From JBGANR01 sp044222225 (GTDB taxonomy: Bacteria > Actinomycetota > Actinomycetes > Mycobacteriales > Mycobacteriaceae): DNA of 64,000 bases. Positions 50,001-62,000 of the stretch are shown piece after piece. Each line of letters starts with the position of its first letter. The first letter of the stretch is position 1. A program made the position numbers and the translations under genes. The stretch is from the NCBI GenBank assembly GCA_044222225.1, contig JBGANR010000008.1:1-64000 (forward strand), given 5' to 3'. The notes below the pieces were generated by a model. It saw nothing but the letters and a program-made list of their open reading frames with translations, was not told the DNA's origin and did no database searches.

Positions 50001-53000
50001 GTCGAACCCGACGTGAACAGCACGTACGCGGCCGTCTGACCGGTCACGACGCCCGAACGATCGGCATCCGACAGCGGCGCGGCCGAGAACGCGGCGTCCC
50101 CGCCGTCGAGCACATCGACGATGCCGGCGGCGCCCGCCACCGACTCGGGCACGACGCCCTCCACCAACACGACGGCCGGCCGCGCACCCTTGAGCACCAA
50201 CGCCGTCCGATCGGCCGGATGATCCGGATCCACCGGCACATACGCGCCACCGGCGACCGTCACCGCGTACATCGACACCACCTGCTCCAGCGACCGGTGC
50301 ATCGCGATGACCACCCGCGACTCCGGCCCGACGCCCAGCCCGATCAACCGCCGGGCCCGACGATTCACCCGCGCCGCCAACTCCCCGTACGTGACCGACA
50401 CCCCGTCGGCGGCCGTCACCGCCACGACGTCCGGATCACCGGCGAACGCCGCCGACAACACATCGGCCAACGTCTCGTCACGCATCGGGACGAGCGCGCC
50501 ATGCCGGCCGTAGGTGAGCTCGATCGACGTCGGCACCGACAGCGTCGAGGCATCGCCGACGGCCGCATCCGGTGCCGCGATGAGCGCGCCCAGCAGCGTC
50601 TGGAACTGCTGCGCGACATCCTCGACCGTGCTCTGGTCGAACAGGTCGGTGGCGTACCGGAAGACGGCGTCGAAACCGTCGCCGTCGTCCCGCGGGGAGA
50701 CGATCAGCTGCAGGTCGAACTGCGCCGTGTCGAGCTCGCCGCCGACCTCCTCGACGGTGACGCCGGGCAGCGCGAACTCGCGCCGATCGAGGTTCTGGAA
50801 CGAGAGTCCCACCTGGCAGATCGGATGATGCGCCGTCGAGCGCACCGGATTGAGCACCTCCACCAGACGCTCGAACGGCACGTCCGCGTGCTCGAACGCG
50901 TCGACGTCCGAGACGGCGAGCGTCCCGATGAGGTCGTCGAAGGAGACGGCCGGGTCGACGTCGACCCGCAGCGCCAGCGTGTTGACGAACATGCCGACCA
51001 TCGGCTCGAGCACCGGGTCGGGACGTCCGGCGATCGGCGTGCCGACCACGATCTCCCGGACACCGGACAGCCGCCGGAGCAGCACCGCGTAGGCGGCGTG
51101 CACGGCCATGAACGGCGTGCCGCCGTGGCGACGCGCGGCGGCCTCGAGGCCGTCGCGGGCATCGCGTCCGATCCGGAACGACACCGACGACCCGCGCATC
51201 GACTGCGCCGGCTGCCGCGGCCGGTCGAACGGCAACTCCAGCTGGTCGGGGATGCCCTCGAGGTGCCGACGCCAGAACTCCACCTGCGCGTACGCGAGGC
51301 TGCCCGGGTCGTCCTCCGCGCCGAGGTGCTCGCGCTGCCAGATCGCATAGTCGGCGTACTGCACGGTCAGCGGTTCGACGTCCGGGGCGTGCCCCTCGCG
51401 ACGAGCCGAATACGCGACCATGAGGTCGCCGATGAACGGCGCGAGCGACTGCCCGTCGACGGCGATGTGATGCGCCGCCAGGGCGAACACGACGTGGCTC
51501 GCAACCGCATCTTCGATGTCGCCGTCCACGACGAACAACCCGATCCGCACCGGCACCTCGGTCGTCACGTCGAACGGCCGTGCCAGCAGCTCGCCGACGC
51601 GGCCGAACACCTGCTCGGCGCCCACCTGCTCGACGACGATCCGGTCTCGCACGCGGCACACGGGCAGCACGAGCTGACGCGGGCCGCCGTCGCCGTCGGG
51701 ATAGGTGGTGCGCAGCGATTCGTGCCGGTGCAGCACGTCCTCGACGGCGGCGCGCAGCGCGGCCACGTCGACCTCGCCGCGCAGCGCCAGCGCCGCGGGC
51801 ACGGTGTACGCCGCCGACGCCGGATCGAAGCGGTTGAGGAACCACATCCTGGTCTGGGCCAGCGACAGCGGCACGGCCGCGCCGCGGTCCCGCGGCTCCA
51901 GCGGCACCGCGCGCCGGACGTCCCGCTCGGCGGTGATCGCCGCCGCGAGCTCGGCGGGCGTCGGCGCCGCGAAGAGCAGCCGCACCGGAACCTTGCGGCC
52001 GATCTCGCGGCCGACCCGGCCGACGACCTTCGTCGCCGACAGCGAGTTGCCGCCGAGCTCGAAGAAGTCGTCGTCGAGTCCGATCCGCTCGACTCCGACC
52101 ACCTCGGCGAAGGCCGCCGCGATGCGCTGTTCGAGCACCGACACGGGTTCGCGGTGCTCCCGCGTCGACGCCGCGAACTCCGGCGCCGGCAGCGCGCGCC
52201 GGTCGAGCTTGCCGATGGGCGTCAGCGGGATCTCGTCGAGGAGGACGATCACCGCCGGCACCATGTGCTTGGGCAGCCGCTTTCCGACGGCCCGCCGCAG
52301 CGCGTCGACGTCGGGCGTCATCCCCTTCTCGGGCAGCACGTACGAGACCAGCTCGGTGTCGCCGCTCGGGCCCGGCACGCCGAGCGTCGCGGCGAAGGCG
52401 ACCGCCGGATGCTCGTCCAGCGTCCGGTCGATCTCGCCGGTCTCCACCCGGAAGCCACGCACCTTCACCTGGAAGTCGCCGCGTCCGAGGTACTCGAGCG
52501 CGTCGCCGCGGCCGGTGCCGTCCGGCACCATCCGCACCAGATCGCCGGTCCGGTACATCCGCTCGCCGGGCCTGCCGTACGGGTCGGCCACGAAACGCTC
52601 CGCGGTCGTCCCCGGCCGGCCGTGATAGCCGCGCGCCAGGCCGGGGCCGGCCAGATACAGGTCGCCGACGACGCCCCGCGGCACGAGCCGCAGCCGCGAA
52701 TCGAGCACCCGGATGCCGACGCCGCTCATCGCCGACCCGATGGTGATCGGGTCGTCCGCCGAGAGCGGCGGCGTGATGGTGACGATGACCGTCGTCTCCG
52801 TGGGGCCGTAGGCGTTGCGCAACGCCCCCGACCAGCGATGGGCCAGTTCCGGCGGGCACACGTCGCCGCCCACGACCACCGATCGCACCGGGCCGAGCCC
52901 GAGCGGACCGGCGGTCCCGTCCGGCGCGGCCAGCCCCGCCGGATCGACCGTCATGAGCGCCGCCGGCGTCATGACGACGTTGGTCACCTGCTCGGCCGCG

Positions 53001-56000
53001 ATCAGCTCGGCGAGCTCGTCGCCGCCGAAGACCTCCCGCGGCGCCACGATCAGCGTCGCCCCCGCGGTGAAGGCGGCGAGCAGCTCACCGACCGAGGTGT
53101 CGAAGCTCGGCGACGCGACGTGCAGGAACCTGCTGTCGACGTCGACGTCGTAGTGCCGGCGCAGGTCGGTCGCGAGCGTCGAGAGTCCCTCGTGGGTCAC
53201 GACGACGGCCTTCGGCGTCCCCGTCGATCCGGAGGTGTAGATGAGGTACGCGGGATGGCCCGGCAGGACCGGTGCGATCCGGTCGGCGTCGCCGACCGGC
53301 GCCGCCGAACGCGAGGCGGACTCCTCGGCCAGCGCCTCGAGCGTCCGCACGGCGACGCCGAGCCCCGCCGACGCCACCGCGTCGGCATCGGCGTCCGCGG
53401 TGAGGACGAGCAGCGCGCCCGAGTCCGCCACCAGGTCGCGGATCCGTTCCGCCGGATACTCGGGATCGATCGGCAGATACGCCGCGCCCGTCTTCGCGAT
53501 GGCCCACGTGCCGACGATCGACTGCAGCGACCGGGAGACGGCCAGCCCGACGACGGTCTCCGGCCCCGCCCCGCGCGCGATGAGTTCGCGGGCGATGCGG
53601 TTCGACAGCGCGTCGAGCTCGCGGTAGGTCAGCTCGGTGTCGCCGTGGCGCACGGCCGAGCCGTCGCCACCGCGCTCGACGCCGAGCGCGAGCAGCTCCG
53701 GCAACGAGACCGGTTCCTCCCGCGGGCCGCCCGCCACGGCGAGCGCCGCGACCTCGTCGGCGGACAGGATCTCGATGTCGCCGACGCGGACGTCCGGATC
53801 GGCGGCGATCGCACCGAGGATCCGGCCGAGCCGCTCCCCGAAGACGACCATCGTCCCGGCGTCGAACAGGTCGGTCGCGTAGTTCAGCGAGCAGACCAGG
53901 CCTCCCCGCGCACCGGATCCGGCGTCGATCCGCTCGGTGACGGTCAGCTGCAGATCGAACTTGGCGGTGCCCAGCTCCGGCTCCACCGGCGTCACGACGA
54001 GCCCGGGGAGCCGCAGCGGCGGCGTATCGCCGGCGCCGAACGAGAGCGCCACCTGGAACAGCGGCGTGTGCGCCGTCGACCGCGGCACCTCGAGCTTCTC
54101 GACGATCTGCTCGAAGGGCAGATCGGCGTTCGCCATCGCGTCGATGTCGGTCCGCCGGACGGCGGCGACGAGTTCGCCGGCCGTGATCGCCGGGTCGACG
54201 TCGGCGCGCAACACGACCGTGTTGACGAACATGCCGACGAGCGCGTCGAGGTGCTCGTGCCCGCGGCCGCCGACCGGCGTGCCGATGAGCACGTCGCGGT
54301 CGCCGCTGAGCCGTTCGAGCAGGACGGCGAGTGCGGCGTGCACCACCATGAACATGCTCGCGTCGAGCTGCCGGGCCCGGCGGACGAGCGCGCGGTGCAC
54401 CTCACCCGGGACCTCGAACTCGACGGTCGCGCCGCGCAGGGACTGCACGGCCGGACGCGTCCGGTCCGTCGGCAGTTCGAGCGCCTCGGGCGCCCCGGCG
54501 AGCTGCTCCCGCCAGAAGGCGAGCTGCCGGGTCGCCTCTGCGTCCGGATCACCGCCGTCGCCGAGCACCTCCCGCTGCCACAGCGCGAAGTCGGCGTACT
54601 GCACCCGCAGCGGCGGATTCGACGGCGCGGTACCGGCCGCCCGGGCGGCATAGGCCGCCATGAGATCGGCGGCGAGCGGCGCGAACGACGCGCCGTCCGC
54701 GCTGATGTGATGCAGCAGCACGACGAGCACGTACTCGCTGACGCGGCCGCCGGCGGCCGGCGCCACGCGGAGCAGCGTCGCCCGCATCGGCACCCCCGAC
54801 ACGACGTCGAACGCGACGCCCGCCAGCCGACCGACGTCCGCGGCCACCCGCGACTCGTCGGTGTCGACGACGCTGTACACCTCGTCCACGACGGCGGCGG
54901 CCGGGTGGATGATCTGCTGCGGCCCGTCCGGCGTATCCGGGTACGACGTGCGCAACGCCTCGTGCCGCTCGACGACGTCGACCAGCGCAGCGCGCATCGC
55001 CTGCTCGTCGAGCTCACCCGAGAGCCGCAGCGCGAGCGGCAGGTTGTACGTCGTGGACGACGGCTCGAACTGGTTGATGAACCACATGCGCTGCTGCGCC
55101 AGCGACAGCGGGATGTGGTCGGGCCGCTCGTACGGTCGCAGGTCCGGCCGGCGCCGGCGCAACTCGGCGCCGTCGTCGATCGCCGCGGCGAGATCGGCCA
55201 CCACCGGGTGATCGAAGACGAGCCGCACCGACACCTCGTAGCCGAGCGCGGAGGTGAGCCGGGCCGCGACGCTCGTCGCCCCCAGCGAGGTGCCGCCGAC
55301 GTCGAAGAAGGAGTCCCGCAGGCCGACGCGGTCGGCGCCGGTCACCGTGGCGATGACCTCGACCACCGCCTGCTGGGTGGGCGTCTCCGGCGCCACGTAG
55401 AGCGCGAGCCGGGCGGCCCGCAGGTCCGGGATCGGCAGCGCCTTGCGATCGATCTTGTCCGACGACGCGAGTGGGAACTCGTCGAGGACGACGATCGACG
55501 TCGGCACCATGTACTCCGGCAGCCGGAGGGCGAGTTCGGCGAGCATGTCCTCCTCGGTCAACCCGCTGCCGGACCGCACGACGACGTGCGCGACGAGATA
55601 CTGCTCGTCGGCCTGCTCCACCACCTGCGCGACCGCGGCGGTGACGTCCGCGAAGTCGGTCAGCTTCACCTCGACCTCGGCGAGCTCGATCCGCAGGCCG
55701 CGCAGCTTGATCTGGAAGTCGCTGCGACCGATGTACTCGAGCTCCCCCGACGAGCGCCGCCGCACGAGATCCCCGGTGCGGTAGAGCCGGGCACCCGTGT
55801 GCGAGAACGGGTCGGCGACGAACCGCTCGGCCGTCAGACCGGGGCGCCCGAGGTAGCCGCGGGCCAGCTGCGTCCCGCTGAGGTAGAGCTCACCGACGAC
55901 GTTGTCCGGCACGGGCCGCAGCCGCGCGTCGAGCACATGCGTCCCGACCTGCGCGTTCGGCAGGCCGATCGGCACCGTCGAGGTGTCCGCGGCGCTCACC

Positions 56001-59000
56001 TCGTGGCCGGTGACCTCGATCGCGGCCTCCGTCGGCCCGTACTCGTTGCGCAGCCGGACGCCGAACCGCTCCATGAACCGCTGCGCGACGGCCGGGGCCA
56101 GCGGCTCGGCCCCGACGATCACCGTCTCCACCGAGCGCAGGGTCTCCGCGGGCACGTACTCGGTGAACACCGGCAGCATCGACGCCACGGCCGCGAAGTG
56201 GGTGACCTCGGCCTCGCTGATCAGCCGGCCGAGATAGACCGGATCACGATGCCCGCCCGCCTCGGCGATGACGACGGCGGCGCCGACCGACAACGGGTAG
56301 AGCGTCTCGTGCACCGAGACGTCGAAGGTCGTCGCGCTCTTGAAGAGCACCCGCGAGCCCTCCCGGACGCCGTCGGTGCGTGAGGCGTTGCGGGCGATGA
56401 TCGCCCGGTGGCTGATGACGACGCCCTTCGGCTCCCCGGTCGAGCCGGAGGTGAACAGCACATAGCAGGCGTTGTCCGGATGGACGCGACGGTCGGCCTC
56501 GGTCAACGGCGTGTCGTCGGAATGCGCCTCGAGCAGCTCGGCCACGTCGACGGCCTCGATCCCGCCGACGACGGCCGAGCGGGACACGACGACCGACGGC
56601 CTCGCCTGATCGATGATCTTGGCGACGCGTTCCGGCGGCGTCTCCGGATCGACCGGGACGAACGGCGCCCCGGCCACGACCGTCGCGACGATCGCCACGA
56701 GATGGTCGAGCGAACGCTCCAGATGGAGCAGCACCGGCGCCTCGGGTCCGGCACCGGCGGCCAGCAGCGCGCGAGCGATCCGGCCGGCCCGCGTATGCAG
56801 CTCGGCGTAGGTCAGCTCCACCCCGTCGGCGACCACCGCGACGGCGGCCGGCGTCCGGGCGGCCTGCGCGAGCAGGATCGAGGCGACGGTCTCCGTCTGC
56901 GGCGTGGCGTCCGAGCTCGCCGCGTCGATGACGCGCCGCAACGTGTCGGCGAAACCGACGCCGTCGTCGACGAGCCCCGGGACGAGCGTCGTGACGGCGA
57001 GAGCGATGGCCGCCTCCGGTCCGACGCCGAGCGGACCGAACGTCTCCATCAGCGCCGTCGCCTTGACGTGCCACTGCCGGAACGTGACGACGATGCCGTC
57101 GTGCTCCAGCGCGACGCCGTCGGGATTCTCGGTCGCCGCGCGGTCCAGCCGCTCCGGCAGCGACGCCGACGTCTCGACCTGAGCGTTGGACAGCTGGGTG
57201 AGCGCGGCCGAATCGTCCTGCCGGACCCGCTCGGCGTCGAGCAGCAGATCGACCTCGGCCACCGTGCACTGCGGATCGTCGGCGACCTGCGCGAGCAGCG
57301 CGATGAATCGGTCTGCGACGGCCTGCACGGTCGCCGGATCGAGGATGTCGGTGGCGTACTCGATCATGCCGGTGATCCCCTTGCCGCGACTGTCGGCGCC
57401 GTGGCGTTCGACGAGCGTCAGCTCGAGATCGTTCTTCGCCGCGGTGACGTCGATGTGATACGGCTCGACGGTGAGGCCGGGCAGATCGATCACCGGGGTC
57501 GCGATGTTCTGCAGTGTGATGCCCACCTGGACGAACGGCAGGTAGGCACCCGACCGCGGCGGGTTGAGCAGCTCGACCACGCGCTCGAACGGGATGTCGC
57601 CGTGCCCGAAGGCGGCGAGGTCGACGTCCTTGGCCGCATCGACGAGATCGATGAAGCGCGCATTCGGGTTCACCGGCAGCCGCAGCACGAGGGTGTTGAC
57701 GAACATGCCGACGAGGCCGTCCGTCGCGGCGCCGGCACGGCCGGCCGTCGGAGTGCCCAGCGCGATGTCGTCGCTGCCGGACAGCCGGGACATCAGCGCC
57801 GCGAAGGCCGCGTGCAGCGCCATGAACATCGTGGCGCCGCGGTCGGCGACGATCGCCGCGAGCCGGTCCTGCGTCGACGCTGGGATCGCGAACTCGACGG
57901 TCGCCGCGACGCCGGTGCGCTGCGGCGTCCGGGGCCGGTCGGTCGGCAGGTCGAGCAGGACGGGCAGTCCGGCCAGCTCGCGCTTCCAGAACTCGCCCTG
58001 CTGGGCGAAGAGGGAGGCGGGATCCTCGGGATCACCGAGGATCTGCCGCTGCCAGATGGCGAAATCGGCGAACTGCACCGGCAGCGGCGGGAAGGCCGGC
58101 GCCGCACCGAGCGCACCGGCACCGTCCCGGGCGGCCCGCGCGAGGTAGGCGCCGACGAGATCGGTGGTCAGCGGCACGAGCGAGCTGCCGTCGGCCGCGA
58201 TGTGATGCACCACGAGCAGCACGACGAGTTCGCCCGGCGCCACGTGCAGGATGTGCACCCGCAGCGGCGGCTCCACCAGGATGTTGAAGCCGACCGCGCC
58301 GAGCTCGGCGAGCAGCCGGTCGGCGTCGGCCACCTCGTGGTGGACCGTGACGTCGACGGCCGCGGCCGCACCGGCCGGCACCTCGCCGATCTCCTGGTAC
58401 GGGCCGTCGACGGAATCGGGGAAGCGGGAGCGCAGCACCTCGTGCCGGGCGACGACGTCCGACAGCGCGACCCGCAGGGCCTCGACGTCGACGGTGCCGC
58501 GCAACCGCAGCGCGAGCGGGATGTTGTAGTCCGCCGATCCCGGGTTCTTCCGGTTGAGCACCCAGATCCGCTGCTGGGCGAGCGAGAGCGGGATCCGCTC
58601 CGGCCGCGGCCCGGCGACGAGCGGTGCGATGTGCGATCCGCCGTCGGCGTCGATCGCCGCGGCGAGCTGCGCCGGGGTCGGATGATCGAACAGAACCCGC
58701 ACCGGAATCCTCCGTCCAAGGGCGTCGCCGATCCGATTGACGACGCGGGTCGCGGCGAGCGAGTTGCCGCCGAGCCCGAAGAAGTCGTCGTCGGCTCCGA
58801 CGCGTTCGGCCCCGACGACGGCGCCGAAGGCCGCCGCGATCGCCGTCTCCAGCGGGCCGACCGGCTCTGTGTACGTCGACGGCGCGAGGAACTCGGGCGC
58901 GGGCAGCGCCCGGCCGTCGAGCTTGCCGACCGGCGTCAGCGGGATCTCGGTGATGAGCGTGATGGAGCTCGGCACCATGTACGCGGGCAGGAACTCCCCG

Positions 59001-62000
59001 GCGTACGCGGCCAGCTCGGCCGGCGTGACGGTGCTGTCACCCAGCAACCGCACGTAGGAGATGAGGACGGTCTCGCCGGCCGGTCCGTCGGCTCCCCGGC
59101 TGTGCGCGAAGTCGACCGCCGGATGCCGGCGGAGCACGGTGTCGACCTCGTCGAGCTCGATCCGGAAGCCGCGGATCTTCACCTGGTGATCACTGCGGCC
59201 GTGGTAGACGAGCTCCAAACCGCGATCTCGCCGCAGCCACGACACGACGTCACCGGTGCGGTACATCCGCTCACCCGGCTTCCCGTACGGGTTGGCCACG
59301 AACCGCTCGGCCGTCAGGCCGAAGCGATTGCCGTACCCCAGCGCCAGGCCGTCGCCCGCGATGTACAGCTCGCCAGGGACGCCGATCGGCACCGGCCGCA
59401 GCCGGTCGTCGAGCACGATCTCCCGGACGCCCCGCACCGGCCCGCCGAGGGTCAGCGACGCCTCCGGGTCGGTGATCGTCCCGATGTTGCTGGCGATGGT
59501 GGCCTCGGTCGGGCCGTACGCGTCGTACACGCGCCGGCCGCCGACCGACCAGCGCCGGGTGAGGTCGGCGGGCACCGCCTCACCGCCGATGAAGACGTGC
59601 GTCAGCGGCGAGGTCTCCGGATCGAGCTGCGCGAGCGCCGACGGCGTGATGATCGTGTGGGTCGCCCCACCGGCGGCGATGACGTCGGCGAGCTCCTGCC
59701 CGCCGTAGACGTCGGCGGGCACCACCACGAGGCAGGCACCCACCTCCACGGCGAGCAGCAGCTCGAGCACGGAGGCGTCGAAGCTGGGCGACGCCATGAG
59801 CAGCGGGCGCGAATCGAGGGTCAACTCGTACCGGATCCGCTGTTCCGTCGCCAGCGGCCCGAGCCCGGCGTGCGTGATGTAGACGCCCTTGGGCTTGCCC
59901 GTGGTGCCGGAGGTGAAGATGACGTAGGCCAGGTCGGCCGGCGTCACCCGGCGACGCTCGTCGTCGCCGATCGGCGCCGCGGAGCGGTGCCGGGCGGCTT
60001 CGGCCGCGACGTCCACCCAGTCGACCCCCGCCGGCAGCAGTCGCTGCAGCAGCCCGGTGGTGACGCCGACCGTGGCGCCCGTGTCGGCGACCATGAACGC
60101 CACCCGGTCGGCCGGGTAGTTCGGATCGATCGGTGCGAACGCCGCTCCCGCGCGGGCGATCGCCCATTCCGCGACGAGCGATTCGATGCTCCGCGTCACG
60201 GCCATCGCCACGACGTCCCCGGTGCCGACGCCGCGCGCGATGAGCTCGCGCGCCAGCCGGTTCGACCAGGCGTCCAACTCGGCGAAGCTCAGCTCGCGGT
60301 CGCCCTCGACCGCCGCCGGGCGGTCCGGCGCACCCGCGGCGACGGCGTGATCGAGCATCTCGACCAGCGTGCGCGGCGTACCGGCGTCGCCGCCCATCAC
60401 CGGCAGCAGCTCCCGGTGCTCGGCCGCCGACAGCAGGTCGACGTCACCGATGCGCACGTCGGCGTCGATCGCCAGGGCCGTCAGCATCGCGACGAACCGG
60501 TCGACGATCCGGCCGACGGTCTCACCGTCGAAGATGTCGGCCGCGTAGCCCGCGTAGACCTCGATCCCGGCGAGCTCACCGCTCTCGTCGCGGGACTCCG
60601 TGAGTTCCAGCATGAGGTCGAACTTGCTGAACTGGGTGTCGACGGCGCGCGGCTCCACCAGCAGGCCGGCCGCCTCGATCGTCTGGTCCACCGCGGGATT
60701 GACGCCGAGCACCACCTGGAACAGCGGCGTGTAGGCCTGCGTCCGCGTCGGCGCCACGGCGTCGACGACGGACTCGAACGGCACGTCCGCATGATCGAAC
60801 GCCGCGAGGTCGCCCTCACGCACCGCGGCGAACAGCTCCGCCGCGGTCGCCTGCGGTGACACGTGCGTCCGCAGCGCCAACGAGTTGACGAACATGCCGA
60901 CCAACGGCTCCAACGCCTCGTCCGGCCGCCCACCGATCGGAGTGCCGATGACGATGTCATCCTCCCCGGTGTGCCGAGCCAGGACGGCCGCCAGCGCGGC
61001 GTGCGCGACCATGAACGGAGTCAGCCCGTGCCGCTTCGCGGCCCGGTGCAGCAACCGATGGATCTCCGTCGGGAGGTGCGTCATCCGCGCACCGCCCTCG
61101 CCGGAACGACGCGCGGTGCGCGGCCGGTCGGTGACCAGGCCGGTCACCTCCGGGGCCCCGGCCAGCTCCTTCTCCCAGAACGCGATCTGCGTGCCGGCCA
61201 CCGACTCCGGATCGGCCGGATCGCCGATCGCCTCATGCTGCCAGCGGGCGAAGTCCAGATACGTCGCCGGCAACGGCGCGAACTCCGGCGCCCGGCCCGC
61301 CGAGCGCGCCTCGTAGGCGCGCAGCACGTCGGCCACGAACGGCCGCATCGACAGGCCGTCCGCCGCGATGTGATGCATGACGAACACGATGACGTGGTCG
61401 TCCTCACCGAGCCGCCACAGCGCGACCCGCAGCGGCAGCGACGTCGTGATGTCGAAACCGACGCGCGCGAACTCGCGCAGCCGGTCGAGCAGATCGGCCT
61501 CGTCGACGACGTCGACCCCGAGTCGCGGCAAGGCGTCGTCGGTGGCCAGCACCTCCTGCCGCGGACCGTCCCGGCCGTCCGGGTAGATCGTGCGCAACGT
61601 CTGCTGCCGCTCGACCAGGTCGACGACGGCCGCGCCCAGCGCGTCCACATCGAGCGGCCCGGTCAACCGCAGCACGAACGGGATGTTGTAGGTGCCCGAT
61701 TCCGTGTCGTACCGGTTGAGGAACCACAACCGGTTCTGCGCCAGTGACAACGGCGTCCCCTCGGCCGGCGGCACGACGAACCCGCGTCGCTGCGTCCGGC
61801 CCTCGGCCCGGCGCGCGTCGACGAGCTTCGCGAGCTCGGCGACGGTCTGCGCCTCGAACACGTCGCGCAGCGAGATGTCGGCCCCGATGCCGGCACCGAC
61901 CCGATTGACCAGCCGGGCCGCAGCCAGCGAGTTGCCGCCCAGATCGAAGATCGACGTCGTGACGCCCACTTCGGGCAGGCCGAGCACGTCGGCGGCGATC

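Noticed and set aside
43649..56383. Plus-strand open frame of over 4200 codons opposite the NRPS
   Set aside because: It is an antisense shadow of a repetitive GC-rich gene: its composition is Arg/His/Asp-rich, with no domain, no ribosome binding site and the same repeat period as the NRPS modules.
56408..60859. Long plus-strand open frame opposite NRPS modules 2 and 3
   Set aside because: Same cause: an antisense frame kept open by GC-rich codon positions; the minus strand has clear NRPS motifs.
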